Positions 15,921 to 25,305 are shown, numbered from the stretch's first letter. The stretch: DNA of 40,087 nucleotides from Rhodospirillaceae bacterium MC! (GCA_002632265.1 NQOV01000003.1:1-40087); one strand, 5' to 3'. Notes: generated by a model from the letters alone, not told the origin. Made by a program: numbers and translations.

Positions 15921-17702
15921 ATGTTATATAAAACATTAAATATGGCTATCGTTGGTTCTGGTGGGGATGGAGTTATATCCATTGCCAACAGTATAATAAA
16001 ATATGGTGCGTCCCAAGGATACTACGGTGTAACCAGTAGAGCCAGCGGTCCGCAAATTCGTGGAGGCGAAGTTGCTGGATACGTAAGACTTTCAACCAAC
16101 ATCATCGGCACTCCTGCACGTCGCCAACATCTTGTAGTAGCTTTTAACGTCAATGATATCAAAGTATTTAAAGCCGAATTAGTCATGAGAGAAGAAACCA
16201 CTCTCATTTACGATAACTCTAAGGGCGATATTCCTGACGATTTTATCCTAACCGCAGGTAATACCATTGGTATCCCCTTTAATAAGATCGCCAAATCAAT
16301 CCCGGGCGGACGTGTGAACATGATCGCCCTAGGTGTTATAGCCTCAATTTTAAAGATGAAACTTGATGTATTACATCAGCAAATAACAACACAATTCATA
16401 AACAAAGGCGAAAACATTGTCAACTCTTCAATCAAATGTTTAAACGCAGGCTACGAATTCCTTGATAGTGATAGTAATAAGAGTGATAATACCAATACCA
16501 ACAAAACCACCTACCAACTAGAAAGCGTAAACCCTAACAATACCCATAAGCACATCTTAATAAGTGGGAATGAAGCGTCAGGGCTTGGAGCGTTAAAAGC
16601 AGGGATTCGCTTTGTTGCTGCCTATCCGATAACTCCTGCCACCGAAGTTTTAGAATGGATAGCTCCTAAAATCAAAGAATTAGGCGGTAGTTTAGTTCAA
16701 GCTGAAGACGAATTGGCGTCAATCGGTATGGTAATCGGAGCAAGCTTTGGCGGTATTCCGTCCTTAACCGCCACATCAGGGCCAGGGCTTTCTCTTATGC
16801 AAGAATTCATCGGCTTAAGCGTAACCGCCGAAGTACCTGCAACAATTATTAATGTCATGCGTGGCGGTCCTTCTACAGGTATCCCCACAAAAACAGAACA
16901 ATCAGATCTCAACTCGGCCTTATTTGGTGCTCATGGCGATAACATCAAGATCACAGTAGCCCCAAATTCCATTGAAGACTGCATACATGCCACCCAATGG
17001 GCGGTATATCTAGCCGAAGAACTTCAAACCTTAAGCATAGTATTATCCGATCAACTCCTAGGGCAAACCATTGCAGTAATTGATAAACCTATCTTTAAAG
17101 ACTATAAAGCCCAACGCAAATTATATCAAGAAAACCTAAAGCAAACATATAATCGTTATCTCATCACAGATGATAACATCTCGCCCATGGCAATCCCAGC
17201 TCAAAAGAACGGCGAATATACGGCAACAGGCTTGGAACATCTGGAAAATGCTCGCCCCTCTTCCGATCCCTTAAATCATAGAGTTCAACTGGGCAAACGC
17301 CGAGATAAAATCATATCATACGATTATGGCGATTATGCCATTGACGTCAAAGGCTCGGATGACGCAACCACTGCTTTTATCTGCTTTGGCTCAATCACAA
17401 ACGCCCTATACGACGCTCAAAATTTACTAGCTCATGAGCAGAATACTAAAATAAAAGTAATTTCCATTCGTCTATTAAGCCCCTTACCGCTTAAGCTATT
17501 ACACGATCAACTAAAAAACATCAGTGATATTATAGTAATCGAACAAAACCACATGCAACAACTTTACAGATATCTAAAATCATTCAAACTATTTGATACT
17601 AAAAATCATATATCCATTGCCGAACCTGGTCCCCTACCATTGCGTGGTATTGATGTTGTGAGATTATTTAACGATACTCTACAAAACAATCATAAATCAT
17701 AA
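15921..17702 (+). CDS. korA: 2-oxoacid:ferredoxin oxidoreductase, fused gamma-alpha subunit (KorA-like)
   Basis: A 593-residue subunit of the KorAB-type enzyme that oxidatively decarboxylates a 2-oxoacid (probably 2-oxoglutarate) to the acyl-CoA while reducing ferredoxin. The N-terminal gamma domain (about 1-185) shows MAIVGSGGDGVISIANSI and SRASGPQIRGGEVAGYVRLS. An Asn/Thr/Asp-rich linker follows. The alpha domain (about 208-593) has GNEASGLGALKAGIRFVAAY, PITPATEVLEW, QAEDELASIGMVIGASFGG, and TSGPGLSLMQEFIGL with GGPSTGIPTKTEQSDL. AAGGAAA is upstream of the ATG. It is followed at 46 bases by the beta subunit. Substrate choice between 2-oxoglutarate and other oxoacids cannot be fixed from sequence by eye. 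Confidence 0.88.
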   Translation: MLYKTLNMAIVGSGGDGVISIANSIIKYGASQGYYGVTSRASGPQIRGGEVAGYVRLSTNIIGTPARRQHLVVAFNVNDIKVFKAELVMREETTLIYDNSKGDIPDDFILTAGNTIGIPFNKIAKSIPGGRVNMIALGVIASILKMKLDVLHQQITTQFINKGENIVNSSIKCLNAGYEFLDSDSNKSDNTNTNKTTYQLESVNPNNTHKHILISGNEASGLGALKAGIRFVAAYPITPATEVLEWIAPKIKELGGSLVQAEDELASIGMVIGASFGGIPSLTATSGPGLSLMQEFIGLSVTAEVPATIINVMRGGPSTGIPTKTEQSDLNSALFGAHGDNIKITVAPNSIEDCIHATQWAVYLAEELQTLSIVLSDQLLGQTIAVIDKPIFKDYKAQRKLYQENLKQTYNRYLITDDNISPMAIPAQKNGEYTATGLEHLENARPSSDPLNHRVQLGKRRDKIISYDYGDYAIDVKGSDDATTAFICFGSITNALYDAQNLLAHEQNTKIKVISIRLLSPLPLKLLHDQLKNISDIIVIEQNHMQQLYRYLKSFKLFDTKNHISIAEPGPLPLRGIDVVRLFNDTLQNNHKS

Positions 17703-17748
17703 ATCATAAGCCATAACGCACAAAGTATAAGGAAATAAGGAGAACATC

Positions 17749-18633
17749 ATGAACGAATCACACAAGCCAGAACAAAAGGATACCCTAACATTCAAAGACT
17801 TCAAAACAGATTACATCCCTGTATGGTGTAAAGGCTGCGGCGATTTTGGGGTATTAGCGTCCCTAACTAAAGCATGTGCGAATCTTGGTTTAAGAACAGA
17901 AAACACAAGTATAATTTCAGGAATCGGCTGTTCTTCTCGTTTACCTGCCTACACAAAAACCTATGGTTTTCATACTATCCATGGGCGAGCTTTACCTGTG
18001 GCCACTGGCTTAAGAGTGGCTCGTCCTGATCTTGCGATCTTTGTTGTATCAGGCGATGGCGACGGTTTATCAATCGGTGGCAATCACTTTTTACACGCTT
18101 GCCGACGCAATGTGGATCTTACCATGATAGTAATGGATAACGAAGTCTACGGCATGACAAAAGGACAAGCTTCCCCAACCACTCCATGCGATTGGGAAAA
18201 ATCCAAGCTAACCCCCCAAGGTACGCACATTGACCCCATTAATTCCATAGCACTGGCATTATCAGCAGGAGCGACTTTTGTTGCAAGAAGTTTTTCCAAT
18301 AATCCCAAACAATTACAAGAAATCATTGAGCAAGCTCACAATCATAAGGGATTCGCTTTCATTCAAGTTCTTTCGCCCTGTGTAACTTTCGTGCCAGAGC
18401 AGAAAAATTGGAAAAACATCGTAGAAGATAGCACCAAGCCCATGGCTAGCAATCGCTATCAAGCATTATCCATGCTCGGAGATCTAGGGAACTTTGAAAC
18501 TGGAATCTTCCTAAAAGAAAACAAACATGAATTCTTCGAAAAAAACGCCAAACACACTAACCCACTTTTAGATCAAAGCAACAACAACGATCAAGCGATA
18601 ATTAATAATTTCCTCACAGAATTCGAAGTTTAA
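17749..18633 (+). CDS. korB: 2-oxoacid:ferredoxin oxidoreductase, beta subunit (KorB-like)
   Basis: The 294-residue TPP-binding beta subunit, partner of the upstream gamma-alpha chain. YIPVWCKGCGDFGVLASL provides the cluster-binding CxxC, and GIGCSSRLPAYTKTYGFHTI and HGRALPVATGLRVARPDL are typical. VVSGDGDGLSIGGNHFLHAC then NVDLTMIVMDNEVYGMTKGQ form the TPP/Mg site (GDGD...N). SPTTP and VLSPCVTF complete the pattern. There is no separate ferredoxin-like delta subunit, as in two-subunit Kor enzymes. The ATG has a strong AAGGAG. This pair would support ferredoxin-based, oxygen-sensitive metabolism. Confidence 0.9.
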   Translation: MNESHKPEQKDTLTFKDFKTDYIPVWCKGCGDFGVLASLTKACANLGLRTENTSIISGIGCSSRLPAYTKTYGFHTIHGRALPVATGLRVARPDLAIFVVSGDGDGLSIGGNHFLHACRRNVDLTMIVMDNEVYGMTKGQASPTTPCDWEKSKLTPQGTHIDPINSIALALSAGATFVARSFSNNPKQLQEIIEQAHNHKGFAFIQVLSPCVTFVPEQKNWKNIVEDSTKPMASNRYQALSMLGDLGNFETGIFLKENKHEFFEKNAKHTNPLLDQSNNNDQAIINNFLTEFEV

Positions 18634-18650
18634 TCTCTCACTCTTTCTCG

Positions 18651-18698
18651 TAACATTCTAACTTTCTAGCTTTCTAACATTCTAATTTTCTAACTTTC
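18651..18698. repeat. Six tandem 8-bp units (TAACWTTC)
   Basis: TAACATTC, TAACTTTC, TAGCTTTC, TAACATTC, TAATTTTC, TAACTTTC run head to tail between korB and the small membrane protein gene. The preceding bases (TCTCTCACTCTTTCTCG) look like decayed units. Copy-number change would alter the spacing of the downstream gene's leader. Confidence 0.85.
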
Positions 18699-18726
18699 TC
18701 ATAAACATTAACAAGGCTCAAGTAAT

Positions 18727-19158
18727 ATGCAACTCTTAACATCTTTTATACTATTTTTCATCGCTTTTATAGGTTGGTCTTTGGCTCTTGGATTGATATA
18801 CTTTATTATATATCTCAAACGAGACAACACTTCACTAAAAAGAGCCTTACTAGATAAATACGCCACCAAGCAATCGACAGATCTAAAAGATAGACTAGTG
18901 GAACAAATGAAAATCGCCCATAATCGCATGCAGGAAGTTACCGACGAAGTAAACGATGAAATTGAAGAAGTACGCAACGAGATCCTACAAGCACAAACCT
19001 TAATTAATCAAACCATTAACGCCCAAAACAATCCCCATAATCAAGAAGAGCAAGAATCTCAAGAGCAAGCTACTCCCTATGTGGACGAAAAAACTTTCGA
19101 ACAAACACTAGAAACCTACAACTTCAACGAAACACAAGCCTTTAAAGTAAAACATTAA
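18727..19158 (+). CDS. Small membrane-anchored coiled-coil protein, unknown
   Basis: A 143-residue protein with one N-terminal membrane segment (about 5-29), a short basic stretch (YLKRDNTSLKRALLDKY), then a charged helical region (about 50-100) with heptad-like spacing (VTDEVNDEIEEVRNEILQAQ), and an acidic Gln/Glu-rich tail. I do not recognise a family. The topology (short N-terminal anchor, cytoplasmic coiled coil) is seen in small scaffold or division-type proteins, but this is not enough to assign a role. AAGG precedes the ATG (AACAAGGCTCAAGTAAT). It lies between korB and hscA on the same strand. Confidence 0.6.
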   Translation: MQLLTSFILFFIAFIGWSLALGLIYFIIYLKRDNTSLKRALLDKYATKQSTDLKDRLVEQMKIAHNRMQEVTDEVNDEIEEVRNEILQAQTLINQTINAQNNPHNQEEQESQEQATPYVDEKTFEQTLETYNFNETQAFKVKH

Positions 19159-19304
19159 TATAAATTATCTCAATTATATTTACACAAATTAAAATAATTA
19201 TACTATATTTATTATAATCACTTATATATCCACATATAAGACACTCTATATTCTACATATGAGAATACTCACAACAAGAAAATATCAAGAAAAGATAATA
19301 TACT

Positions 19305-21212
19305 ATGGCCTTAATTCAAATCCACGAACCAGGAAAAACACCAACACCCCACGAACAAAACGAAACTAAAGCCTTAGGGATAGATCTAGGTACAACCAAT
19401 ACAGTAATCGCCACCGCCATTAGTGAAGACAAAGCCAAAGCCTTGGCGATTTCTGTAAATGCCTTACGTGAGCCGAGTAATTTATTGCCTTCTGTTGTAG
19501 CCTATGATGAAAAAGGGAATCCTTTAGTTGGTCATCCTGCCACTCATATGTTAAAGACTCGCCCCCATGCGGTTATCTCATCGATCAAGCGTTTAATGGG
19601 GAAATCGGCAAAAGATATCAGCACAATCAACAATCAATCCCAATATAATCTTAGGGAAGAAGATAACAACTTAAAAGTAGAAGTAAATGGCAACATTTTA
19701 ACCCCCATTGAGATCTCAAGCCATATTTTAAAGGAAGCGTATACTAGTGCGTCTTCGCAAATGGTCGGCGGATTAAATGGCGATGTGGTAATTACCGTGC
19801 CTGCATATTTTGATGAGGCCTCACGAATCGCCACCAAGCAATCGGCGAAATTGGCAGGCTTAAACGTTTTACGCCTAATCAACGAACCCACCGCCGCCGC
19901 CCTTGCCTACGGACTAGATAGCAAAGCCGAAGGCTTATATTTAGTTTACGATCTCGGCGGTGGTACATTTGATGTATCACTCTTATATATGGAAAAAGGA
20001 ATCTTCCAAGTAAAAGCCACAGGCGGAAATAATACCCTTGGGGGCGATGATTTTGATCACGCCCTAGCTCGCTATTTTCTTGAAGAACGTCAATCACAAC
20101 TTGCCGAAATTGGTAAAGATCAAGAAAATATAACCAGCGATGATCTTAAGAAACTACTTTCAACAACAAAAGCCATAAAAGAATATTTATCCGACAATGC
20201 CCAAGCTAACATCAAGCTAGAGTTTAACAACAATCTAAGCAAGCACGTTATTACTAAAGATAAATTTAACGAAATCATTGCTCCACTTGTGGAAAAGACT
20301 CTTGAGATCTGCGATCAAGTTCTAAGCGATGCTCAAGTGGATGAATCAGCGATAAAAGAAATAATTTTCGTTGGTGGCTCAACTAGAGTTCCACTTGTTA
20401 AGGAACAACTTAGCGAATTCTTCGGCAAAGCTCCACTTAGTAATATAAATCCCGATGAAGTAGTCGCATGCGGGGCAGCCTTGCAAGCTCAAGCACTTAC
20501 AAACGGCTCGAATAATGTGCTAATGGATCTGATTCCTTTATCATTGGGCTTGGAAACCATGGGCGGTATTTGTGAAAAGATCGTCCCACGCAATACTAAC
20601 ATTCCTGTAACCATGGCACAAGAATTTACTACATATGAAGACGGTCAAACGGCCATGAGTATCCACGTTGTCCAAGGGGAGCGAGAAATGGCTACTCAAA
20701 ACCGTTCCCTAGCCCAATTCACTCTTTCAGGAATCCCCCCTATGGTTGCAGGTGCAAGCCGAATCCGTGTAACATTCCATATTGATGCCGACGGAATCCT
20801 AAGCGTATCAGCCACAGAAAGCCTGACAGGAATACAAGCCCAAGTAGAAGTAAAACCCAGCTACGGCTTAGACGAAATCCAAATGGCCACCATGCTAAAA
20901 TCTTCCCAAGAAAATGCACAAGATGACATGATCACAAGACTCCTAGCCGAATCAAAAGTCGAGGCCATGCGTGCTTTACTCGCTTTAGATAAAGCCCTAG
21001 CAGAAGACAGCCAACTTTTAACACCTGACGAACTTCAATCCCTAAACCACCTAAAATCCACCCTTAAGGATCTAAGCGAAAACTCCAAAGATCGCACAGA
21101 AATAAACACCGCCGTAAAATCCTTTGACGACAAAACAAAATTCTTCGCCCAAAGACGCATGGATAAAGCCATGCACACCGCTCTAGAAGGCAAAAAAGTC
21201 GACGATGTTTAA
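19305..21212 (+). CDS. hscA: Fe-S protein assembly chaperone HscA (Hsp70 family)
   Basis: A 635-residue Hsp70 specialised for iron-sulfur cluster transfer from IscU. The N-terminus MALIQIHEPG is characteristic of HscA rather than DnaK. ATPase motifs are LGIDLGTTNTVIATA (phosphate 1), VPAYFDEASR, RLINEPTAAALAYG, YDLGGGTFDVSLL (phosphate 2), and IIFVGGSTRVPLVKEQL. The substrate domain contains LIPLSLGLETMGGICEKIVP with RNTNIPVTMAQEFTTYEDGQ, and lacks the long DnaK C-terminal lid tail. HscA is usually next to iscU, hscB and fdx; here it stands alone. The ribosome-binding site is weak. The role matches the Fe-S-rich KorAB upstream. Confidence 0.92.
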   Translation: MALIQIHEPGKTPTPHEQNETKALGIDLGTTNTVIATAISEDKAKALAISVNALREPSNLLPSVVAYDEKGNPLVGHPATHMLKTRPHAVISSIKRLMGKSAKDISTINNQSQYNLREEDNNLKVEVNGNILTPIEISSHILKEAYTSASSQMVGGLNGDVVITVPAYFDEASRIATKQSAKLAGLNVLRLINEPTAAALAYGLDSKAEGLYLVYDLGGGTFDVSLLYMEKGIFQVKATGGNNTLGGDDFDHALARYFLEERQSQLAEIGKDQENITSDDLKKLLSTTKAIKEYLSDNAQANIKLEFNNNLSKHVITKDKFNEIIAPLVEKTLEICDQVLSDAQVDESAIKEIIFVGGSTRVPLVKEQLSEFFGKAPLSNINPDEVVACGAALQAQALTNGSNNVLMDLIPLSLGLETMGGICEKIVPRNTNIPVTMAQEFTTYEDGQTAMSIHVVQGEREMATQNRSLAQFTLSGIPPMVAGASRIRVTFHIDADGILSVSATESLTGIQAQVEVKPSYGLDEIQMATMLKSSQENAQDDMITRLLAESKVEAMRALLALDKALAEDSQLLTPDELQSLNHLKSTLKDLSENSKDRTEINTAVKSFDDKTKFFAQRRMDKAMHTALEGKKVDDV

Positions 21213-21221
21213 GATATAACA

Positions 21222-21247
21222 TAGTAATCTTATTAATAAGATTACTA
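21222..21247. terminator. Bidirectional palindrome between hscA and the MFS gene
   Basis: TAGTAATCTTAT and ATAAGATTACTA form a 12-bp stem around TA. The right arm is repeated once more at 21258-21270 (TAATAAGATTACT). It separates the convergent hscA and MFS genes and may act as a terminator for both, although T-runs are short. Confidence 0.6.
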
Positions 21248-21270
21248 TTACTAACTAATAAGATTACTAA

Positions 21271-22611
21271 TTAATTAGATACTAAATAATCTCCCAACAA
21301 TTCTTCCTTATAAGTGGTTGTTTTAAATATGGATAACAGAATGGCGATGATGAGAGTACCAACTAGGACAACTCCTGCCAATTCGTAATATCCGACCATA
21401 TAGCCTTTTACGTCGAATAGGTGGCTAATTAGGGTACTACTGCCTGAATAAGCTAAATTGTTAACGAATTGGAAACCGATCAAGAAAGCTACGCCAGTTA
21501 CTTTTTTGTTAAAGGAATCAGCAACATAAGCAAGAACAGATACGGCAATCAAAGGAGTAATAACACTAAATAATATCTTATCGCCAATAATTAGAACCTT
21601 GCTATGCAATTCTCCTGCAAGACCACATCCGCCCATATAGAGAGCAATAATCAAGCCGAGGATCACAATACTTTTCTTCGGAGTAACTGCTTGGATAATA
21701 CGTGAGCTATATAGGATAACAGCAAATACAAGAATTTGCGATGGGCTGACCCATGCGTTAACATTCGCCATTTCTTGGATAGCTTGTTGGGTTTCGGCAG
21801 ATGTAGGATTGGGAGTATCAACCCAGATTTGCAAGGCATAAAGCCCGATCTGTACTGCTTGCACATAGTATATAACAACCACTAAACCCGCAAATAATGC
21901 CAAGATGTAAAAGTGTGGTCTTTTTAGAAGATTAAGCATATCAGACATATCTAATTTTTTTCTTGAACTAGTTTCTGTTTCAAGATTATCAAAGGCCTTA
22001 ACCTTTAGAGTCAGCAAAGCCACAAGCAAAATTGCCGAAAAAACACTAATGGCATAAAATGACATTAGATGATTCATAAGATACATATAAGGCACGGCCA
22101 CCCCTGCCACTGCCAATCCTGCAACAATAAACGCATTCGGCAAAGAGAATTTCCCCCCATGAGCTCGCACATATTTATCGAGATAGCTATACATTCCTGC
22201 ACTCCCAGCAACGAACATATATCCCAACAACACCCCACCAGATAAGGCCCCGATGTAGAATGTTTTAGGATTCATTACCAATGGCTGATATATATAAGTA
22301 AAGAATGGACCAGTAAAGATCCCTGCGATAGCGATAGTTGAAATAAAGGTAATTCTCACTTGAAATTTATCGAGCATATAGCCCATAAGTGGCTTATACA
22401 GTACGGCAACTAAGGCTTGACAACCCATAACAGTACCGATTTTAGTTTCGCTTAAATGTAGATCCTTATTCAACCATATGAAAAAGGTATCACTTAAGAT
22501 ACACGCCCACATACAAGCATAGATAAAAGCAATTATGCTTACTTTGATAAAGGCAACTTTTTTTGTATCGATTTTGCCTTCAGCGATTAGAGTTTGAATA
22601 TTATCACTCAT
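21271..22611 (-). CDS. MFS transporter, oligosaccharide:H+ symporter (LacY-like) type
   Basis: A 446-residue inner-membrane protein with about twelve membrane segments. It has the N-terminal FIYACMWACILSDTFFIWLN segment, the MFS cytoplasmic loop MGYMLDKFQVRITF after TM2, and a central loop (about 205-225, ETETSSRKKLDMSDMLNLLK). The pattern FFIWLNKDLHLSETKIGTVM resembles LacY/CscB-type sugar symporters, so I favour an oligosaccharide substrate. GAGGAAA precedes the ATG at 22611. The GntR regulator gene lies upstream on the same strand. With the fucosidase at 38.5 kb it may import a host-derived sugar, but no substrate can be read from the sequence. Confidence 0.75.
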   Translation of the reverse strand: MSDNIQTLIAEGKIDTKKVAFIKVSIIAFIYACMWACILSDTFFIWLNKDLHLSETKIGTVMGCQALVAVLYKPLMGYMLDKFQVRITFISTIAIAGIFTGPFFTYIYQPLVMNPKTFYIGALSGGVLLGYMFVAGSAGMYSYLDKYVRAHGGKFSLPNAFIVAGLAVAGVAVPYMYLMNHLMSFYAISVFSAILLVALLTLKVKAFDNLETETSSRKKLDMSDMLNLLKRPHFYILALFAGLVVVIYYVQAVQIGLYALQIWVDTPNPTSAETQQAIQEMANVNAWVSPSQILVFAVILYSSRIIQAVTPKKSIVILGLIIALYMGGCGLAGELHSKVLIIGDKILFSVITPLIAVSVLAYVADSFNKKVTGVAFLIGFQFVNNLAYSGSSTLISHLFDVKGYMVGYYELAGVVLVGTLIIAILLSIFKTTTYKEELLGDYLVSN

Positions 22612-23073
22612 AATTTCCTCTTTTATTTTAAGAAGTTTTTATAACAGAATTATTCTTATAACAATTCTTTCTTTTATTTTAAGAACTTTAAAATATTTTT
22701 TTACAAATAGATTCTAAAGCTGTGTCATAGTATATACATTTTTAATTAACAAAGCAATAAAATAAAATAAAAATAATATTTTATTTGAGCTATATATTTT
22801 AAACTATTGAATATATTTAATAAAATATCTAAAATTTTTTGCTTGGTTTTACAATCAAATAAATTATATGACGATAAATCCAACAAGATATATACATGTA
22901 TTAAATAAGATTTAAATGCAATATAAAATCTTATTATCGCACTTATTTTAGGTTATTATATTTGTTTTTAGGCCAGCAAAAAAAGAAGATATAAAAAAAT
23001 TCACATACTCCACCTTTTTTTTGACAATAAGGAAAGCATGTGATTAAAGAAGAGTATATGAGCTACAAATATA
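22612..23073. other. 462-base AT-rich gap without a gene
   Basis: It separates the GntR and MFS genes. TAGTATATACA (22728-22738) resembles the GTATAC operators seen elsewhere with one extra base. TTAGGCCAGCAAAAAAAG near 22971-22986 is a half-copy of the GGCCTAA palindrome at 1229-1269. No coding potential is seen. Confidence 0.5.
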
Positions 23074-23787
23074 CTATAAATGATGAGCTTTTAAGATATC
23101 CACAGCCTCGGTTACGAGGATTTTAGATAGTTTTTCGGCGTCCTTTTTGTTACGATTAAGGATTGAGAAATATAATTGTTCATGTTTGCCATAGGCGATC
23201 TGTAAGTCTTCTTCGGTTAGTTCTTTGTTACTCATTGCTAGAGCGTTAGTTAGAGCCGAGAACATGAAATAAGACAGTTGATTCCATAAAGGATTGCCTG
23301 TTGCTTTAAAGATTGCAGCGTGGAAACGTGCGTCTTGAGTATTGTATTCGTCGATATTGCCAATATTGTTTTTCATATTATGCAAAGCGGTTTCAATATC
23401 CAGTAGATTTTTAGGTGCGGCGTTGGTTGCGGCAAGTTTAGCTACGTGTGGTTCTAGGATCTCCCTAAGATCGAGAACATACACGGCTAATTTTTCCAAC
23501 CAATCATCGGAAACCGATAGCCATTTTAATACTTTTTCATCTAAAAGATTCCATTCATCACAAGGGCGAACTTGTGTTCCCACTCCTGATACTGCTTGAA
23601 TGAATCCACAGAACGACAAACCTTTCAAGGCCTCTCTTACTGTAGATTTACCAACGTTTAATTCCTTAGCTAGATCCACTTCTCTCGGTAAAAGATTACC
23701 TTCTTTATAGAATCCTGTAACTATTCTTTCTGCTATTAAATCTGTTATATCAATACGTAGATTTTTTGATTTTGTTTGTGTAGCCAT
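23074..23787 (-). CDS. GntR-family transcriptional regulator, FadR (FCD) subfamily
   Basis: I place the start at the ATG at 23787, preceded by AAAGGGGA, giving 237 residues; in-frame upstream ATGs up to 23856 lack a good site. The N-terminal winged helix (about 10-75) has LRIDITDLIAERIVTGFYKE, LLPREVDLAKELNVGKSTVR and EALKGLSFCGFIQAV. The all-helical FCD domain (about 85-235) has DEWNLLDEKVLKWLSVSDDW (typical of DgoR/UxuR/LgoR-like sugar-acid regulators), LREILEPHVAKLAA, DARFHAAIFKATGNPLWNQL, and KHEQLYFSI. It likely binds a sugar acid or similar metabolite and represses transport or catabolic genes. It is divergent from grxB, and a perfect TTGTATACAA dyad sits upstream. Confidence 0.85.
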   Translation of the reverse strand: MATQTKSKNLRIDITDLIAERIVTGFYKEGNLLPREVDLAKELNVGKSTVREALKGLSFCGFIQAVSGVGTQVRPCDEWNLLDEKVLKWLSVSDDWLEKLAVYVLDLREILEPHVAKLAATNAAPKNLLDIETALHNMKNNIGNIDEYNTQDARFHAAIFKATGNPLWNQLSYFMFSALTNALAMSNKELTEEDLQIAYGKHEQLYFSILNRNKKDAEKLSKILVTEAVDILKAHHL

Positions 23788-23857
23788 ATTTATCCCCTTT
23801 ATATTTACATGATTAATATTTAGCGTATAAGCCATAATATACCACATAAAAAGCAAT

Positions 23858-23867
23858 TTGTATACAA
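23858..23867. promoter_or_regulatory. TTGTATACAA dyad, candidate GntR operator
   Basis: A perfect 10-bp palindrome about 70 bases upstream of the GntR start codon. FadR-subfamily GntR proteins bind short dyads with GT...AC half-sites. A related dyad, TAGTATACTA, covers the fucosidase -10 box at 39599-39608. Autoregulation is likely but inferred. Confidence 0.5.
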
Positions 23868-24008
23868 TTAATTACTAAGTAGTATATGATTTTACTATAA
23901 ATGTATGTTTTTTATATGTTTTATACTATAAATGATATTCGATTTTTACTTATTATATTTAAAATACCCCACGAATTAAGCAGATTTTTACTCCTATACA
24001 ATATTCAC

Positions 24009-24038
24009 TTGACAATAGAGTAATAATAATCATATAAT
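24009..24038 (+). promoter_or_regulatory. grxB promoter
   Basis: TTGACA (24009-24014) and TATAAT (24033-24038) with an 18-base spacer lie about 40 bases before the grxB ATG. Both hexamers match consensus perfectly. Confidence 0.7.
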
Positions 24039-24080
24039 ATAATGTATTATTAAACACAATTACAAAGGAGTAAGCCTGCC

Positions 24081-24728
24081 ATGAAATTATACATATATGA
24101 GCATTGCCCATTTTGCATCAGAACAAGAATGCTAGCCAACTATAAAAACATTGATATTCCCCTTGAATATCTTGCCATGAATGATACAGATACACCCACA
24201 TCTTTAATAGGGAAGAAGATGTCGCCCATATTGGAAAAGCTTGACGGTACACGCATGGGCGAGAGTTTGGATATTGTAAAGTATCTGGACAATATAGATT
24301 CTCCCATTTTAAAATCCTACGAATCCACTAATGATAACATTAAAAATTGGTTGGAAAAATTATCAAAGGACAATTTATTCTCCACCCTTTACACTCCTGA
24401 AATGGTGGCAAGGGATCTGCCTGAATTTAAATCTCAAGAAGATATTGATTTCATCGTAAATAGATTCAAAAAGAATACAGGATTAAGCATTCAAGAGGCC
24501 TTAAAGCTTAAGGATGAATTATTAGCTAAAGTTCACCCATTACTAGAAGATTTAGGCGAGCTTATAACAAGTGATAGCTATGTGAATCAAGAATTTAGCA
24601 TTGATGATATTATTTTATTTCCCAATGTCAAACGTCTATTTACAATCCCCGGGGTTGTATTTCCTAAAAAAGTCTTAGCCTATGCCGAACGTGTAAGCTT
24701 AGCGGTTAAACTTCCATTAAAAGATTAG
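24081..24728 (+). CDS. grxB: Glutaredoxin 2
   Basis: A 215-residue protein, exactly the length of E. coli Grx2 and unlike the ~85-residue classical glutaredoxins. It has a thioredoxin-like GST-N domain with MKLYIYEHCPFC (redox Cys9 and Cys12), LIGKKMSPILEKLDGTRMGE and ESLDIVKYLDN, then an all-helical C-terminal domain (about 85-215) with FSIDDIILFPNVKRL. It uses glutathione to reduce protein disulfides in the cytoplasm. AAAGGAG precedes the ATG. Grx2 is best known from gammaproteobacteria. It is divergent from the GntR gene. Confidence 0.9.
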   Translation: MKLYIYEHCPFCIRTRMLANYKNIDIPLEYLAMNDTDTPTSLIGKKMSPILEKLDGTRMGESLDIVKYLDNIDSPILKSYESTNDNIKNWLEKLSKDNLFSTLYTPEMVARDLPEFKSQEDIDFIVNRFKKNTGLSIQEALKLKDELLAKVHPLLEDLGELITSDSYVNQEFSIDDIILFPNVKRLFTIPGVVFPKKVLAYAERVSLAVKLPLKD

Positions 24729-24765
24729 AAACAAGAGCAAGAATAAGAGTAAGAGTAAAATATAA

Positions 24766-25215
24766 ATGGAAGAATTCCTAAAACAAGAACAAGAGATCAA
24801 AGAAAAAGAAAAGATTCGCACTCAAGAGTTATCTTTTAAGTTATTAGATAATCCCTACAAGAATCAAGTTGTGAGTTTTAGTTACGATCTCACACATGCA
24901 AAGATCAATATTAAGATCATGGCCATACCCCATAAGTACGCCATAAATCATGATATTTTAAAGGATTATCCTAAGAATATCGACAATATTATCCCAAGCG
25001 ATATTCATGATTATAATCTAGATAATATTTTAGATATCAACAAGCTAGCCCATACCATAACAAGCGAGTTAATGGATAATTTATTGCCAAGTATTATCCT
25101 AGTAAAGCTTACAAGATATTTAGAAGATCAACAAACAACATCCGCATACGCCACTTTAAAGCTACCTAATTTTAATAATGATAATCTCGAAAACTGGCTT
25201 TTTAGTAAGATATAA
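24766..25215 (+). CDS. Hypothetical protein
   Basis: A 149-residue acidic, soluble-looking protein with no signal peptide or membrane segment. It starts with a charged helix (MEEFLKQEQEIKEKEKIRTQ) and contains many Asn/Asp/Ile residues; no domain is recognised. It lies 37 bases after grxB in the same direction; the spacer is a degenerate hexamer repeat (AGAGTA-like) without a clear Shine-Dalgarno. It may be cotranscribed with grxB. It reads as a real gene because of uninterrupted length and position, but function is unknown. Confidence 0.55.
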   Translation: MEEFLKQEQEIKEKEKIRTQELSFKLLDNPYKNQVVSFSYDLTHAKINIKIMAIPHKYAINHDILKDYPKNIDNIIPSDIHDYNLDNILDINKLAHTITSELMDNLLPSIILVKLTRYLEDQQTTSAYATLKLPNFNNDNLENWLFSKI

Positions 25216-25305
25216 CCATATAAAAATATAACTTTGTATATCAACAACTTATGTTGTAACATATTGTAACACTTTACATTGTTTAAGAGTTACAAAAAAG
25301 AAAGC

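Noticed and set aside
23788-23856. Longer N-terminus for the GntR regulator
   Set aside because: Upstream in-frame ATGs lack a Shine-Dalgarno, while the ATG at 23787 has AAAGGGGA at good spacing and yields the normal family N-terminus.
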